Assembly: GCA_964580575.1 (NCBI GenBank)
Contig: CAZOLJ010000024.1
Coordinates: forward strand, 1 to 53,372
Direction: 5' to 3'
Length of the DNA: 53,372 bases
Origin: CAVPDE01 sp964580575
GTDB taxonomy: Bacteria > Desulfobacterota > DSM-4660 > Desulfatiglandales > HGW-15
The notes under the pieces are model-generated. The model was not told where the DNA came from and ran no database searches. It saw only the letters and a program-made list of their open reading frames with translations. Shown one piece after another: positions 1-9,034 of the stretch; the first letter of the stretch is position 1; the number at the start of each line of letters is the position of its first letter. The translations under genes were made by a program, and so were the position numbers.

Positions 1-773
1 GCGCTTCTTTTCTCGCTCCGCTCAGGAGCTGCAGGATCCGGATCATTTTCCGAAAACCGGTAGTACTTCAGGAAGGTGTAGTAGGCGTAGGAAGCTGCAA
101 GGAACAGTCCTCTTTTCCCGTCCAGGAAGCCGCCTCTCAGAAGGTACATGTTGAGAAAGGTGAAGGCAGGCCTCAAGGTCAGCGCCGACCAGAGCGGCGG
201 TCGGTTGGCCTCCGCGATTTCGAGAGCCGCCAGCCGGCTGTACCGCTCCATTCGAATCAGGTAATCGGCCACGGATCGGTACGTATAGTGCTCCAGAGGG
301 TTTCTGAGATATCCGGTGGACCCTGTGACCACAGCCTTTTCATGCACCGCACGCTCCTCAAAGCGGCCGGATCCTTTCTTGAAGAGCCGGAGACAGTAGT
401 CGGGGTACCATCCTCCGCGGCGGATCCACCGGCCTGAAAAGAAATTTTTGCGCGCAATGAAGTAGCCGTGAAAGGCATCGTTTCGGCCGATGGTCTCTTC
501 AATTTCCTCTCTTAGCGGGAGGGGGATCCTCTCATCGGCATCAAGGCTCAAGATCCAGTCGCCCGTGGTCTTCTCCACCGCGCTATTTTTCTGGCCGGCA
601 AATCCTTTCCAAGATTCCTTGTACACCCTCGCCCCGAGGCCCTTGGCTATGTCCGCGGTCGCATCCGTGCTGAACTCGTCCACCACGACGATCTCCTGAG
701 CCCATGCCACACTTCTCAGGCAATCTTCGATGTTCCTGGCTTCGTTCTTGGTGATGACGGCGATGGAAAGCAT
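1..773 (-). CDS. Family 2 glycosyltransferase, WaaE-like (3' end outside window)
   Basis: Reads from an ATG with a GTG two codons upstream as an alternative start; the frame stays open to the window edge, so the C-terminus is missing. The N-terminus (MLSIAVITKNEA) and an aspartate-rich SLDADERIP segment with DAD near residues 78-80 are typical of GT2 enzymes using a nucleotide-sugar donor. The order of motifs (FAGQKNSA, then GGWYPDYCLRLF) resembles the lipopolysaccharide-core beta-1,4-glucosyltransferase WaaE/KdtX group. It is divergent from lptF, fitting a role in LPS core assembly at the inner face of the cytoplasmic membrane. The exact sugar is not predictable. Confidence 0.85.
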   Translation of the reverse strand, partial: MLSIAVITKNEARNIEDCLRSVAWAQEIVVVDEFSTDATADIAKGLGARVYKESWKGFAGQKNSAVEKTTGDWILSLDADERIPLPLREEIEETIGRNDAFHGYFIARKNFFSGRWIRRGGWYPDYCLRLFKKGSGRFEERAVHEKAVVTGSTGYLRNPLEHYTYRSVADYLIRMERYSRLAALEIAEANRPPLWSALTLRPAFTFLNMYLLRGGFLDGKRGLFLAASYAYYTFLKYYRFSENDPDPAAPERSEKRS

Positions 774-986
774 CTTCACTCTCAAAGGCGATGGTTGAAA
801 TCACGAAACACCCTCCCCTTTATCCGCCTAGGCGGGGTGTCCCCACCCCAGCATCGAGGGAGGGGAGAGTTCTAAGAAACCGCGGGGAGACTGATCGGAA
901 ACAAGGGAATCATACTATGAAATCGCCTGAATTCAATATGAAATCTGCGTCCGCAGATTTCATGAAGATCCCCGCGGGGTGATCGT
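774..986. other. Divergent intergenic region with palindromes
   Basis: Separates the minus-strand glycosyltransferase from lptF. It holds a CCGCCTAGGCGG palindrome at 824-835 inside a run of C- and G-rich blocks that can fold, and a 26-bp palindrome at 938-963. I see no convincing sigma-70 promoter pair and no coding potential. Confidence 0.6.
938..963. repeat. 26-bp perfect palindrome (12-bp arms)
   Basis: ATGAAATCTGCG and its exact complement CGCAGATTTCAT are separated by two bases. The ATCTGCG core is the same word that makes up the 9-nt tandem arrays elsewhere in the window. It lies 23 bp before the lptF start, so it could be an operator, an RNA hairpin in the leader, or a repeat insertion. 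Confidence 0.8.
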
Positions 987-2138
987 TTGAAGCTCACTCT
1001 TCACAAATACATCTTCCACGAAATCTGGCCTACGCTGCTGGCGAGCCTCGCGGTGTTCCTCTTCATTGTTCTGGCCGCGCGAATACTCAACCTGGCGGAA
1101 TGGATGGTCAACCATGGGGTTCACCCCTTCCAGCTGGCAAGAATGATTTTCTACCTTTTGCCGGGCATGATTCTTTTCGCTTTGCCCGCCGTCCTTTTGA
1201 TGGCCGTCTTTGTGGCCTTCCACCGCTTGTCCAACGACAACGAGCTTCAGGCCATGAAAGCGTCAGGCATCAGCCTTTATCAAATGCTTCCGTCGGTGGT
1301 TCTAGTTTCCTTGGCAGGATTCCTGGTCGCCCTTTTCCTCAGCTCTTCTGCAGGACCCTGGGGAAGAAAATCCTTTAAAGATTTCGTGTTCACGATCGCC
1401 CACGCCAGGGCGGATCTCGGGATACAGGAGAGAATCTTCAGTGAACCCTTTAAAGGGATTATCTTTTACGTCAGCACCTTCGCTCCTAAAGAAAGGGCGA
1501 TGAAGGATGTGTTCCTGGTAGATCGCCGCGATCCAGCCATGACTACGACGATTGTGGCCAGGGAAGGAAGGATTGATTCGCGGGAGGCTCTGAGACTGAT
1601 CACGGTCCGCTTCTTGGATGGAACGATCTTCATGGCGGACAAGAAGCAGGAAGAGGGCAGAATCATCAGCTTCAGTACCTACGACCTCGGGATAGGGCTG
1701 GACGACATTATGCCGGCGCTGGCTGGACGTGAAAAAGACCCCAAGGAGATGTCTTTTAGGGAATTGCTGAATGGATTGAAAGGTCCGCCCAAGCAGAACA
1801 GCCGGCAGCCGGAGATACTCCTGGAACTGATGGAAAGATTTTCCATTCCCTTGGCGGTCTTGCTCATGGGGCTCATCGGCGCTCCCTTAGGGGCTCAGCT
1901 TCGGGCAGGCGGCCGACTCGTCGGCATTGTCGTGAGCCTCATGATCTTCATGTTCTACTATCTTCTGCTCGTGGGGGTGAGGAACATCAGCGAAACCGGA
2001 TTCGTGAGCCCTGCCGTGGGTTCGTGGCTTCCCGTGTTCTTTCTTTTGTGTGCCTGTCTGTACCTCATGAAGCGATCGGAAAAAGAGAAATCTGTGGCTT
2101 TCTTCGAACAACTGCTGCGCGTGAGAGACCATACGTAG
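987..2138 (+). CDS. lptF: LPS export ABC transporter permease LptF
   Basis: 383 residues, the usual size for a YjgP/YjgQ-family permease. Hydrophobic helices lie near residues 15-35, 55-80 and 100-120, then a periplasmic jellyroll segment, then helices from about residue 280 to 360. The LxxHRLSNDNELQAMKASG stretch after the second helix is the conserved cytoplasmic coupling region. With LptG and LptB it extracts LPS from the inner membrane. The start is TTG, with GGGGTG about 7 bases upstream; an upstream ATG in the same frame meets a stop after six codons. The stop is 3 bases before lptG. Confidence 0.93.
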   Translation: MKLTLHKYIFHEIWPTLLASLAVFLFIVLAARILNLAEWMVNHGVHPFQLARMIFYLLPGMILFALPAVLLMAVFVAFHRLSNDNELQAMKASGISLYQMLPSVVLVSLAGFLVALFLSSSAGPWGRKSFKDFVFTIAHARADLGIQERIFSEPFKGIIFYVSTFAPKERAMKDVFLVDRRDPAMTTTIVAREGRIDSREALRLITVRFLDGTIFMADKKQEEGRIISFSTYDLGIGLDDIMPALAGREKDPKEMSFRELLNGLKGPPKQNSRQPEILLELMERFSIPLAVLLMGLIGAPLGAQLRAGGRLVGIVVSLMIFMFYYLLLVGVRNISETGFVSPAVGSWLPVFFLLCACLYLMKRSEKEKSVAFFEQLLRVRDHT

Positions 2139-2141
2139 TTT

Positions 2142-3218
2142 ATGAGCATTCTGTCCAAATACGTCCTTCGGGAATTCTATAAGCTCTTTGCCTTTTGCGA
2201 AGCCCTCTTCGTGTTTCTTTTCCTCACGGTGGACTTTCTGCAGAAAATAGACAATTTCATAGAAGCGAAGGCGGCGAAGGGGGCCGTTGTGCTGTACTTT
2301 CTGTACAAAGCTCCGTTTATCATGGTGAATATGGTGCCGCCGGCTGTTCTCATTTCGGTCATCATCCTCTTCACATCGATGAAGAAAAAAAATGAACTCA
2401 CCGCCCTTCGAACCTCTGGACTCAGCCTCTTCACGCTCTCCAAAACCATGATGCTGGGGTCGCTGTTCATCGTGGTGGGGATGTTTCTGGTTTCGGAAAC
2501 GGTTGTGCCCTACACGAGTTCAAAAGGCAACAGGATCTGGAATGTAGACGTTCAGAAGCAGGACCCCGGGCTGTTCTATGGAAAAGAGGAGATCTGGTAC
2601 CGGGGCGGCAACGCGATCTACTGGATCCGGCAGTTCAACCCCAAAGAGAAAACCATGGGAAACCCGAGTTTCTATTTTTTCGATAGCGCCTTTCGTGTGA
2701 CGAAGAGGATCGAGGGCCAGAAGGCGATCTGGGAAGGCAGCCACTGGAGGATCGAAAACGGAATCCTCCAGGAGTTGAAGGAAGACGGCCAATACGGGTT
2801 CACGAAGTTCGAAACCTATGCGCTTCACATTCGAGAGACGCCTGAGACGTTCATGCGCGGCACACGAAAGCCGGAGGAGATGAGCTACTGGCAACTCAAG
2901 GAGTATGCGGAAACGGTGAGACAGGAAGGCTACAACAATGCCAAGTACCTTGTGGACATGAACATCAAGCTGGCCTTCCCCTTCATCAGCCTCATTCTGC
3001 TCACCATCGGCGTTCCTCTTGCCCTGAGAGTGAAGAAGGGGGGAACTCCTTTGACCGTGTCCATAGGCATGGCTGTGTGTTTTCTCTATGTCCTCGTTCT
3101 CGGCCTTGCCCGGTCCCTGGGGCTTGGGGGCGTTTTGCCTCCGCTGTTTTCCGCCTGGCTGGCCAATCTCCTGTTTCTCTTTCTGGGCATCCACATGATG
3201 ATCCACATGGAAAGATAG
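2142..3218 (+). CDS. lptG: LPS export ABC transporter permease LptG
   Basis: 358 residues of the same YjgP/YjgQ family as the preceding gene. It has N-terminal helices, the MKKKNELTALRTSGLSLFTL coupling segment near residue 85, a central beta-rich periplasmic domain and C-terminal helices. Two adjacent permeases in the order F then G are the standard arrangement for the heterodimeric transmembrane part of LptB2FG. The ribosome-binding site is weak, which with the 3-base gap suggests translational coupling to lptF. lptB is not in the window. Confidence 0.92.
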   Translation: MSILSKYVLREFYKLFAFCEALFVFLFLTVDFLQKIDNFIEAKAAKGAVVLYFLYKAPFIMVNMVPPAVLISVIILFTSMKKKNELTALRTSGLSLFTLSKTMMLGSLFIVVGMFLVSETVVPYTSSKGNRIWNVDVQKQDPGLFYGKEEIWYRGGNAIYWIRQFNPKEKTMGNPSFYFFDSAFRVTKRIEGQKAIWEGSHWRIENGILQELKEDGQYGFTKFETYALHIRETPETFMRGTRKPEEMSYWQLKEYAETVRQEGYNNAKYLVDMNIKLAFPFISLILLTIGVPLALRVKKGGTPLTVSIGMAVCFLYVLVLGLARSLGLGGVLPPLFSAWLANLLFLFLGIHMMIHMER

Positions 3219-3342
3219 CCTCAAGGTTGACACGGGAAACAGGGGAGGGCTATAAACTGGCTCGCCACGGCATTGTCAAGCCCCTTCAGGACAACAGGGC
3301 TTTCGCCGAAGCATTGCTTTTTGCACAACGGGATTAGACCTG

Positions 3343-5175
3343 ATGGAAAACCTTTTGATTCACAACCTTTTCGCCTTTCTGGGGGCTTTGGCGCTGAGCT
3401 TGTGCCTCACCCCCGTGGTGAGAACCTTCGCCTTCCGGACAGGCCGGGTGGCTCTTCCAAAGGACACGCGGTGGCACAAGAAGGAAACCGCGTTGATGGG
3501 GGGCGTCGCCATCTTTGTGTCCACCATGGCCGTGTGGCTTACGACAGCCGCTCTCCTGGGGTGGGAAAACTTTGGGAAGCCTTACCTCCCCGTCGCTCTT
3601 TGTGCCTCCGGGATGTTCGTGCTGGGGCTAATCGATGACCTGCTCACCATGGATCCGCAGCACAAGCTCGCCGGCCAAATTGTGCTCACTTCCATTCTGG
3701 TCTTCCTCGGTTTCCGGCTCGAGTGGACTTCCTACAAGACCATCGATCTTTTTGTTTCCATTTTGTGGATCGTGGGGATCACCAACGCCTTCAACCTCCT
3801 CGACAACATGGACGGGCTTTCGGCAGGCGTTGCCTGCATCGCCGCCCTGTTTACCTTTCTGCTCCACCTGTCGAGCCCCGGCGCCGCGTCTCCGGCGGCG
3901 GTCCTTCTCATGACCGCCTCCTACCTCGGAGCTCTCCTGGGATTTCTCGTTTACAACTTCAACCCCGCTTCCATTTTCATGGGCGATGCGGGCAGCCTGT
4001 TTATCGGCTTTGTCATGGCCTGCCTCATGACCATGGGAGGTTCTGTCCACGCCGTGGGAGGGAACGTCGCCAACCTCCTGTCCGTGATCGCCATCCCCGT
4101 CCTGATCGTGTTCATCCCCATCGTGGACACGGGGTTTGTAAGTTTCACGCGGAAGCTCTTTAGACGGCCTATCTCCCAGGGAGGCAAGGACCACTCCTCG
4201 CACCGAATGGTAGCGATCGGTCTTTCCGAGAAAAAAGCCGTCCTGGTGCTTTATGGCTTTTCGGTGGCTTCGGGTCTGATCGCTCTTGCGATACGGCACC
4301 TGAACCTCAGCCTCACTCTCGTGCTGATCGCCTTTTACCTCCTCTTTGTCCTGTTCTTCTGGATCTACCTGGGAAGGGTCAAGGTGTACTCGGAGAAATC
4401 CATCCTCTCTGAAGAAAGCGCGAGTGTCCTCACCCCCCTCCTCGTCCAGATCACTTACCGGAGGCGGCTCTTCGAGGTTCTACTCGACGGGGTGCTCATC
4501 TCCGTGGCGTATTACACGGCCTATCTGCTTCGTTTCGAGGGTCAGGTAGGAGAGGATTTCGACTTCTTCCTCAAGTCTCTGCCCATCATGCTCGCCTGCC
4601 AGACCTTCAGCTTTTACATCATGGGAGTCTACCGGGGGATATGGGAAAGCACGGGCATCAAGGATTTGATCGGGTATGTGAAGGCCATCACCATCGGCAC
4701 GGTGATGCCCATGCTGATCCTTCTCTTCATCTACCGGTTCCAGAGTTTTTCCCGTGCCGTCTTCGTCATCTACTGGGGCGTTATGCTCCTCCTCGTTTCC
4801 TTGTCCAGGCTCTCCTTCCGACTCCTGGACGAGGGGGTCCGCATCCCAAGCCGGAGAGGAGATCGTACTCTCATATACGGAGCCGGAATCGGAGGCCAGT
4901 TCGCCCTGAAGGAAATCCAGAGCAATCCCGACCTTGGCCTTCAACTGGTCGGTTTCGTAGATGACAACCCCAGACTGCGGGGAAGAAAGATCAACGGCTA
5001 CCCGGTTCTTGGCGGTGGCGAGAACCTGGGAGAAATCATCAAAGCCCATGACATCAGGACCATTATCGTGTCCTTCAAGAGGGCGGGCCCCGAGAAAGCT
5101 TCCGACATCAAGACCCTGTGTGATAGATTGGACATGAAGCTGGAGGTCCGGCAAATGCAGGTTCTCATCAGTTGA
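3343..5175 (+). CDS. WecA/MraY-type phosphoglycosyltransferase fused to CapD-like N-terminal half
   Basis: 610 residues, about twice the length of WecA. Residues 1-340 form a polytopic polyprenyl-phosphate sugar-1-phosphate transferase, with D98-D99 in GLIDDLL, NAFNLLDNMDGLSAG near 147-161 and FMGDAGS near 212. Residues about 365-610 resemble the N-terminal half of CapD/WbpM proteins: four helices (YTAYLLRFEG onward), then a Rossmann-like domain with LIYGAGIGGQ near 510 and GFVDDNP. The catalytic dehydratase half with its TDK and MxxxK motifs is absent. It probably starts an undecaprenol-linked glycan such as O-antigen. The fused domain may sense or bind nucleotide-sugar; that is inference. 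Confidence 0.88.
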   Translation: MENLLIHNLFAFLGALALSLCLTPVVRTFAFRTGRVALPKDTRWHKKETALMGGVAIFVSTMAVWLTTAALLGWENFGKPYLPVALCASGMFVLGLIDDLLTMDPQHKLAGQIVLTSILVFLGFRLEWTSYKTIDLFVSILWIVGITNAFNLLDNMDGLSAGVACIAALFTFLLHLSSPGAASPAAVLLMTASYLGALLGFLVYNFNPASIFMGDAGSLFIGFVMACLMTMGGSVHAVGGNVANLLSVIAIPVLIVFIPIVDTGFVSFTRKLFRRPISQGGKDHSSHRMVAIGLSEKKAVLVLYGFSVASGLIALAIRHLNLSLTLVLIAFYLLFVLFFWIYLGRVKVYSEKSILSEESASVLTPLLVQITYRRRLFEVLLDGVLISVAYYTAYLLRFEGQVGEDFDFFLKSLPIMLACQTFSFYIMGVYRGIWESTGIKDLIGYVKAITIGTVMPMLILLFIYRFQSFSRAVFVIYWGVMLLLVSLSRLSFRLLDEGVRIPSRRGDRTLIYGAGIGGQFALKEIQSNPDLGLQLVGFVDDNPRLRGRKINGYPVLGGGENLGEIIKAHDIRTIIVSFKRAGPEKASDIKTLCDRLDMKLEVRQMQVLIS

Positions 5176-5199
5176 ACAACCGGTTTTGGGCAGGCCTGG

Positions 5200-5228
5200 T
5201 TGACAATCCTTCTCAATCTGCCTATAAA
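5200..5228 (+). promoter_or_regulatory. Sigma-70 promoter for the acyl-CoA dehydrogenase
   Basis: TTGACA at 5200-5205 and TATAAA at 5223-5228 are separated by exactly 17 bases, in a 223-base gap that starts after the fusion gene. It gives the dehydrogenase, and probably msbA behind it, its own promoter and a leader of about 165 bases. Confidence 0.75.
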
Positions 5229-5398
5229 GATTCTCTGATCCACAGCACTCTACAAAGAGATTCCCAGTCAATCTTCGGGACAAAGGACTTGGCCGTTGGG
5301 GGCCGCGCTTTCCAGATGCCGCCTTGTCTTCTGCTGAGCCAGAGGGCGCGGCGATGGATATTCACCACAAACCGTTCTCAGAGAGTAGAGGGGAGACA

Positions 5399-6550
5399 AT
5401 GGACTTCGACCTTTCCATGGAACAAGAGATCCTCCGGAACAGCGTTCGCCAATTTGCCGAAAAGGAAATCAAGCCGGTGGCAAAGGAGCTCGACGAGAAA
5501 GAAGAGTTTTCCTACGACACCATGAGGAAGATGGGAGAGCTTGGGCTCTTCGGTATGTTCGTGTCCGAAAAATACGGCGGCCAGGGCATGGATTACGTCT
5601 CCTACATCATCGCCACGGAAGAGGTGGCCCGGGTGGACCAGTCTCATGCGGCCACGGTTGCGGCAGGGAATTCCCTGGGCATCGGCCCGATCTACTATTT
5701 CGGGAACGAGGAGCAAAAACAAAAGCATCTTCCCAAGCTGTGCACGGGAGAGGCGCTGTGGGGCTTTGGCCTGACAGAGCCCAACGCAGGTTCGGATGCT
5801 GGCAACAGCCAGACCACGGCGTCCTTAAAGGGTGACCAATGGGTGATCAACGGGAGCAAAATTTTCATCACCAATGCCTCGACGAAAATCACGACGGGTG
5901 TCACGGCTCTTTGCAGGACAGGGACGAAGGCCGACGGCCGCCCCGAGCTTTCCTGTATTCTTGTGGAGGCAGGAACCCCGGGGTTGGTGGCCACGGAAAT
6001 GCACGGAAAGATGATGTGGCGGGGTTCGAACACGGCCCAACTCTTCTTTGATGACTGCACGGTTCCGCAGGAAAACCTTTTGGGGCCCCGGGGACACGGG
6101 TTTTACCAGATGATGCAGACCTTGGACGGCGGGCGTTTGTCCATTGCGGCCATGGGCCTTGGTGGGGCGCAAGGCTGCTTTGAAATGGCCGTGAAGTACA
6201 GCAGGGAACGGGTTCAATTCGGAAAGCCGATCGCTACGTATCAAGTCAATGCCTTCAAGCTGGCGGACATGGCTCTCGAAATCGAGTGCGCCCGCTTGCT
6301 CCTTTACAAGGCATGCTGGTTGAGAGACAAGAACAAGCCTTTCAGGAAAGAAGCGGCCATGGCCAAGCTGTATTGCTCCGAGGTGATGTACCGCTGCGCC
6401 AACCATGCGGTTCAGCTCCACGGCGGTTATGGACTGATGAAGGAATATGACGTGGAGAGGTTCTACAGAGATCAGAAGCTGCTGGAAATCGGGGAAGGTA
6501 CGTCGGAGGTGCAGAGAATTGTTATTTCAAGACTGATCGGAGCGGTGTAA
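5399..6550 (+). CDS. Acyl-CoA dehydrogenase (short-chain/butyryl type)
   Basis: 383 residues, the standard length. I start at the ATG preceded by GGGGAGA, because MDFDLSMEQEILR is the canonical N-terminus; an in-frame ATG 25 codons earlier adds unrelated residues. FAD-binding GFGLTEPNAGSDAGN lies near residues 120-135, and the C-terminal LEIGEGTSEVQR carries the catalytic base at about E366. It is a soluble flavoenzyme oxidising acyl-CoA to enoyl-CoA and passing electrons to ETF. Its place between lipid-carrier and LPS transport genes is unusual. It ends 11 bases before msbA, so co-transcription is likely. Confidence 0.93.
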   Translation: MDFDLSMEQEILRNSVRQFAEKEIKPVAKELDEKEEFSYDTMRKMGELGLFGMFVSEKYGGQGMDYVSYIIATEEVARVDQSHAATVAAGNSLGIGPIYYFGNEEQKQKHLPKLCTGEALWGFGLTEPNAGSDAGNSQTTASLKGDQWVINGSKIFITNASTKITTGVTALCRTGTKADGRPELSCILVEAGTPGLVATEMHGKMMWRGSNTAQLFFDDCTVPQENLLGPRGHGFYQMMQTLDGGRLSIAAMGLGGAQGCFEMAVKYSRERVQFGKPIATYQVNAFKLADMALEIECARLLLYKACWLRDKNKPFRKEAAMAKLYCSEVMYRCANHAVQLHGGYGLMKEYDVERFYRDQKLLEIGEGTSEVQRIVISRLIGAV

Positions 6551-6561
6551 CCTCTCGGCCC

Positions 6562-8382
6562 ATGCTCAATTATATCCTAGGCAAAGACCTCGCTCACTAC
6601 GTCAAGGCTCACCGTGGCTTGCTGATCTGTTCCCTTGCGCTCACGGCGCTGGCAGCCCTCTTCGTCGTCATTCCTCTTTATCTCATCCAACCTTTCATTG
6701 ATGAAGGAATGAAAACCGGGACAGACCCGGTCACCTGGAAAATCCCCTGGGTGACCTTTCATAAGGAGGGAGGGTTTTCCTGGAACCGGACCGAGGTTGT
6801 CCTTCTCGATGGGGTTTCCCCCAATCACCTCATTGTCGTCTTGGCCTCCATCGCCTTCTTGTCCATGCTGATTAAGTCGGGGATCGGATATCTGAGTGAA
6901 CTCGCTTCTACCGCCTTCTCCAACAGAGCCATCCGATCCGTTCGCATGGATCTCTTCGAGAAATTCGTTTCTCTTCCTCTCGGATTTTACCATAAGCAAA
7001 AAGCGGGCGAATTGATTTCGAGGTCCACGGCCGATTTGACGGTCATGCAGGAAAGGATTTCAAACATCCTCATCGGTCTGATTCAGTATCCTCTCACGGC
7101 TGTCGTTTTCCTCGCCTACCTGCTCTTTTCCAACTATGCCCTCACCCTCACCGTTTTCTTGGCCTTTCCGCTGGTTGTGGGCCCTGTCAGGCTGTTCGGG
7201 AGAAAGGTCAAGAAGCACTCTTCAAAGGTCCAGGAGAATACTTCCTATGTGACGGCAGCCTATCAGGAGACCCTCCTTTGCCTCAAGGTCGTGCAGGGTT
7301 TTTTCATGGCTCAGACAGAGGCTGAGAGGTTTCAGAATCTCGTGAACCGGCTGTACAAGAGCGTCATGCGGTGGAACCGTTGGAATCTCGGGTTAGGCCC
7401 GATCCTCGATTCCATAGCTTTCCTGGTCCTGCCCGGACTGTTCATCGTGGGCAAGGTTTATTTTCATCACAGCCTGGGTGAACTCTTCACCTTGATGTAT
7501 GCCTTTCAAAGGCTCTACGCACCGGTCAGGAACCTGGCGAAAATAAACAATGATCTTCGCACCCTGCAAGGAGCGACGGAGCGGGTTTTCGGGATCATGA
7601 GGACCACGCCGTCGATCCGCGACGCTGAAGGCGTGAGGGAACTTCCCAGACACCGCCAATCCATGGAGTTCAAAAACGTGAGTTTTTCTTACCATGAGGG
7701 AGTTCCAGTCCTTGAAGATGTTTCTTTTTTCATCAAGGCGGGGGAGATGGTGGCCTTTGTGGGCTCTACCGGCGCAGGGAAAAGCACTCTCCTTGAACTC
7801 ATCCCCCGGTTTTATGAGGTGACCGGCGGGGCGATCACCATTGACGGCACCGATGTTCGGCGGGTGACCCTGGCTTCCCTCCGCAAGCAGATCAGCACCG
7901 TGAGCCAGGAGGTGCTGCTCTTTCACGACACCATCGCCAACAACATTCGCTATGCCAGGCCGGAGGCCGGCTTGGAGGAAGTGATCGGAGCGGCCAAGGC
8001 GGCTCACGGCCACGACTTCATCCTGGCCCAGCCTCAAGGGTATGACTCCGTGGTGGGAGACCGGGGAACGATGCTCTCCGGCGGGCAGAGACAGCGCATC
8101 GCCATTGCAAGGGCGATCCTCGCAGACCCTTCGATTCTGATCCTGGATGAGGCGGCATCTGCCCTGGATGCCGAAAGCGAACAGTTGGTGGAGGCATCGA
8201 TCGATGCCTTGAGGGGAGGAAGGACCATTCTCGTGGCGGCCCACCGATTGAGCACGATTCGCAAGGCGGATCGCATCTATGTTCTCGAAGGAGGAAGGGT
8301 TGTCGAATCCGGAGGCCACCAAGAATTAATGGCCTTGAATGGCCGCTTCCGGCAACTGCATGACATTCAGTTCAGCACATGA
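6562..8382 (+). CDS. msbA: Lipid A flippase, ABC exporter MsbA
   Basis: 606 residues: an exporter-type transmembrane domain to about residue 340, then a nucleotide-binding domain. Walker A GSTGAGKST is at 401-409, signature LSGGQ at 505-509, Walker B ends in D529-E530, and the switch histidine is in AAHRLST near 560. Between the first two helices is an extra periplasmic loop (about residues 48-85) that typical MsbA proteins lack or have shorter. The context with lptF/lptG and LPS glycosyltransferases supports lipid A-core flipping at the inner membrane over a generic multidrug exporter. Confidence 0.88.
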   Translation: MLNYILGKDLAHYVKAHRGLLICSLALTALAALFVVIPLYLIQPFIDEGMKTGTDPVTWKIPWVTFHKEGGFSWNRTEVVLLDGVSPNHLIVVLASIAFLSMLIKSGIGYLSELASTAFSNRAIRSVRMDLFEKFVSLPLGFYHKQKAGELISRSTADLTVMQERISNILIGLIQYPLTAVVFLAYLLFSNYALTLTVFLAFPLVVGPVRLFGRKVKKHSSKVQENTSYVTAAYQETLLCLKVVQGFFMAQTEAERFQNLVNRLYKSVMRWNRWNLGLGPILDSIAFLVLPGLFIVGKVYFHHSLGELFTLMYAFQRLYAPVRNLAKINNDLRTLQGATERVFGIMRTTPSIRDAEGVRELPRHRQSMEFKNVSFSYHEGVPVLEDVSFFIKAGEMVAFVGSTGAGKSTLLELIPRFYEVTGGAITIDGTDVRRVTLASLRKQISTVSQEVLLFHDTIANNIRYARPEAGLEEVIGAAKAAHGHDFILAQPQGYDSVVGDRGTMLSGGQRQRIAIARAILADPSILILDEAASALDAESEQLVEASIDALRGGRTILVAAHRLSTIRKADRIYVLEGGRVVESGGHQELMALNGRFRQLHDIQFST

Positions 8383-8385
8383 AGC

Positions 8386-8420
8386 GGTTCACGGTTCATG
8401 GCGCGCGGTGCACGGCTAGG
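8386..8420. repeat. Degenerate 7-nt tandem array, five units
   Basis: Five consecutive heptamers (GGTTCAC, GGTTCAT, GGCGCGC, GGTGCAC, GGCTAGG) begin 3 bases after the msbA stop codon. The same GGTGCAC/CGTGCAC family recurs at 21862-21889 and at 32074-32108. Confidence 0.75.
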
Positions 8421-8431
8421 TCGCCCGAAAC

Positions 8432-8719
8432 TCAGCTTTTGGTTTCCAGCGCCTGCCTCGCGGCAGCCTCGCTCACTCCGTGCACTCGCACCGTTTTCGT
8501 CCTGGAGGTTTTTCCACCCGTGATCTCAATGCTCCGCTTGGGGACCCCCAGTTTTTCAGCGAGCAACGCGATGAGGGCGTCGTTGGCTTTTCCTTCCACG
8601 GGAGCGGAAGTCACCTTCACCCTGTAAAAATCCTTTTCTTTCCCTGCTACTTGATTTTTCGAAGACCTTGGGGTGACCTTGACCCTGATGAGAGCTTCCG
8701 TTTCCACTTCCGCTCTCAC
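8432..8719 (-). CDS. YggU/DUF167 family protein
   Basis: 95 residues with the DUF167 core: RVKVTPRSSKNQVAG, then APVEGKANDALIALLAEKLGV and GKTSRTKTVRV. It is a small cytoplasmic alpha/beta protein of unknown function, conserved across bacteria. The start is GTG and overlaps the stop of yggT by four bases (GTGA), so the two are translationally coupled. YggT-YggU adjacency is a common bacterial arrangement. Confidence 0.9.
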   Translation of the reverse strand: MRAEVETEALIRVKVTPRSSKNQVAGKEKDFYRVKVTSAPVEGKANDALIALLAEKLGVPKRSIEITGGKTSRTKTVRVHGVSEAAARQALETKS

Positions 8720-9015
8720 CTGAGGCCTGCCGCCATTTCAACAAGGCTCTGGACGATGAAGGACTGAAGGAAGAGGATGGCCAGGATCACGATGATCGGA
8801 GAAAAATCCATGCTCCCAAAGGAGAGGGGCAGTCTTTTGCGGATGCGGTACAGCACAGGTTCCGTGATGGAATTGAGAAACCGGACAATGGGATTGTAAG
8901 GATCAGGGTTGACCCATGAAATGACGGCCCGGGCAATGATGATGTACATGTACAGGCTCAATCCGATGTCCAGGATTCTTGCCATGGCGATCAGAAAATT
9001 CGACACAACGAACAT
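8716..9015 (-). CDS. YggT family membrane protein
   Basis: 99 residues with two hydrophobic segments (about 5-30 and 70-95) around the family signature RAVISWVNPDPYNPIVRFLN and TEPVLYRIR. An integral inner-membrane protein of poorly defined role, in other bacteria linked to cell shape or osmotic tolerance. AGGAAAGG lies just upstream of the ATG. It ends inside the yggU start codon. Confidence 0.9.
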   Translation of the reverse strand: MFVVSNFLIAMARILDIGLSLYMYIIIARAVISWVNPDPYNPIVRFLNSITEPVLYRIRKRLPLSFGSMDFSPIIVILAILFLQSFIVQSLVEMAAGLR

Positions 9016-9034
9016 GACCTTTCCTCTTTTGATT

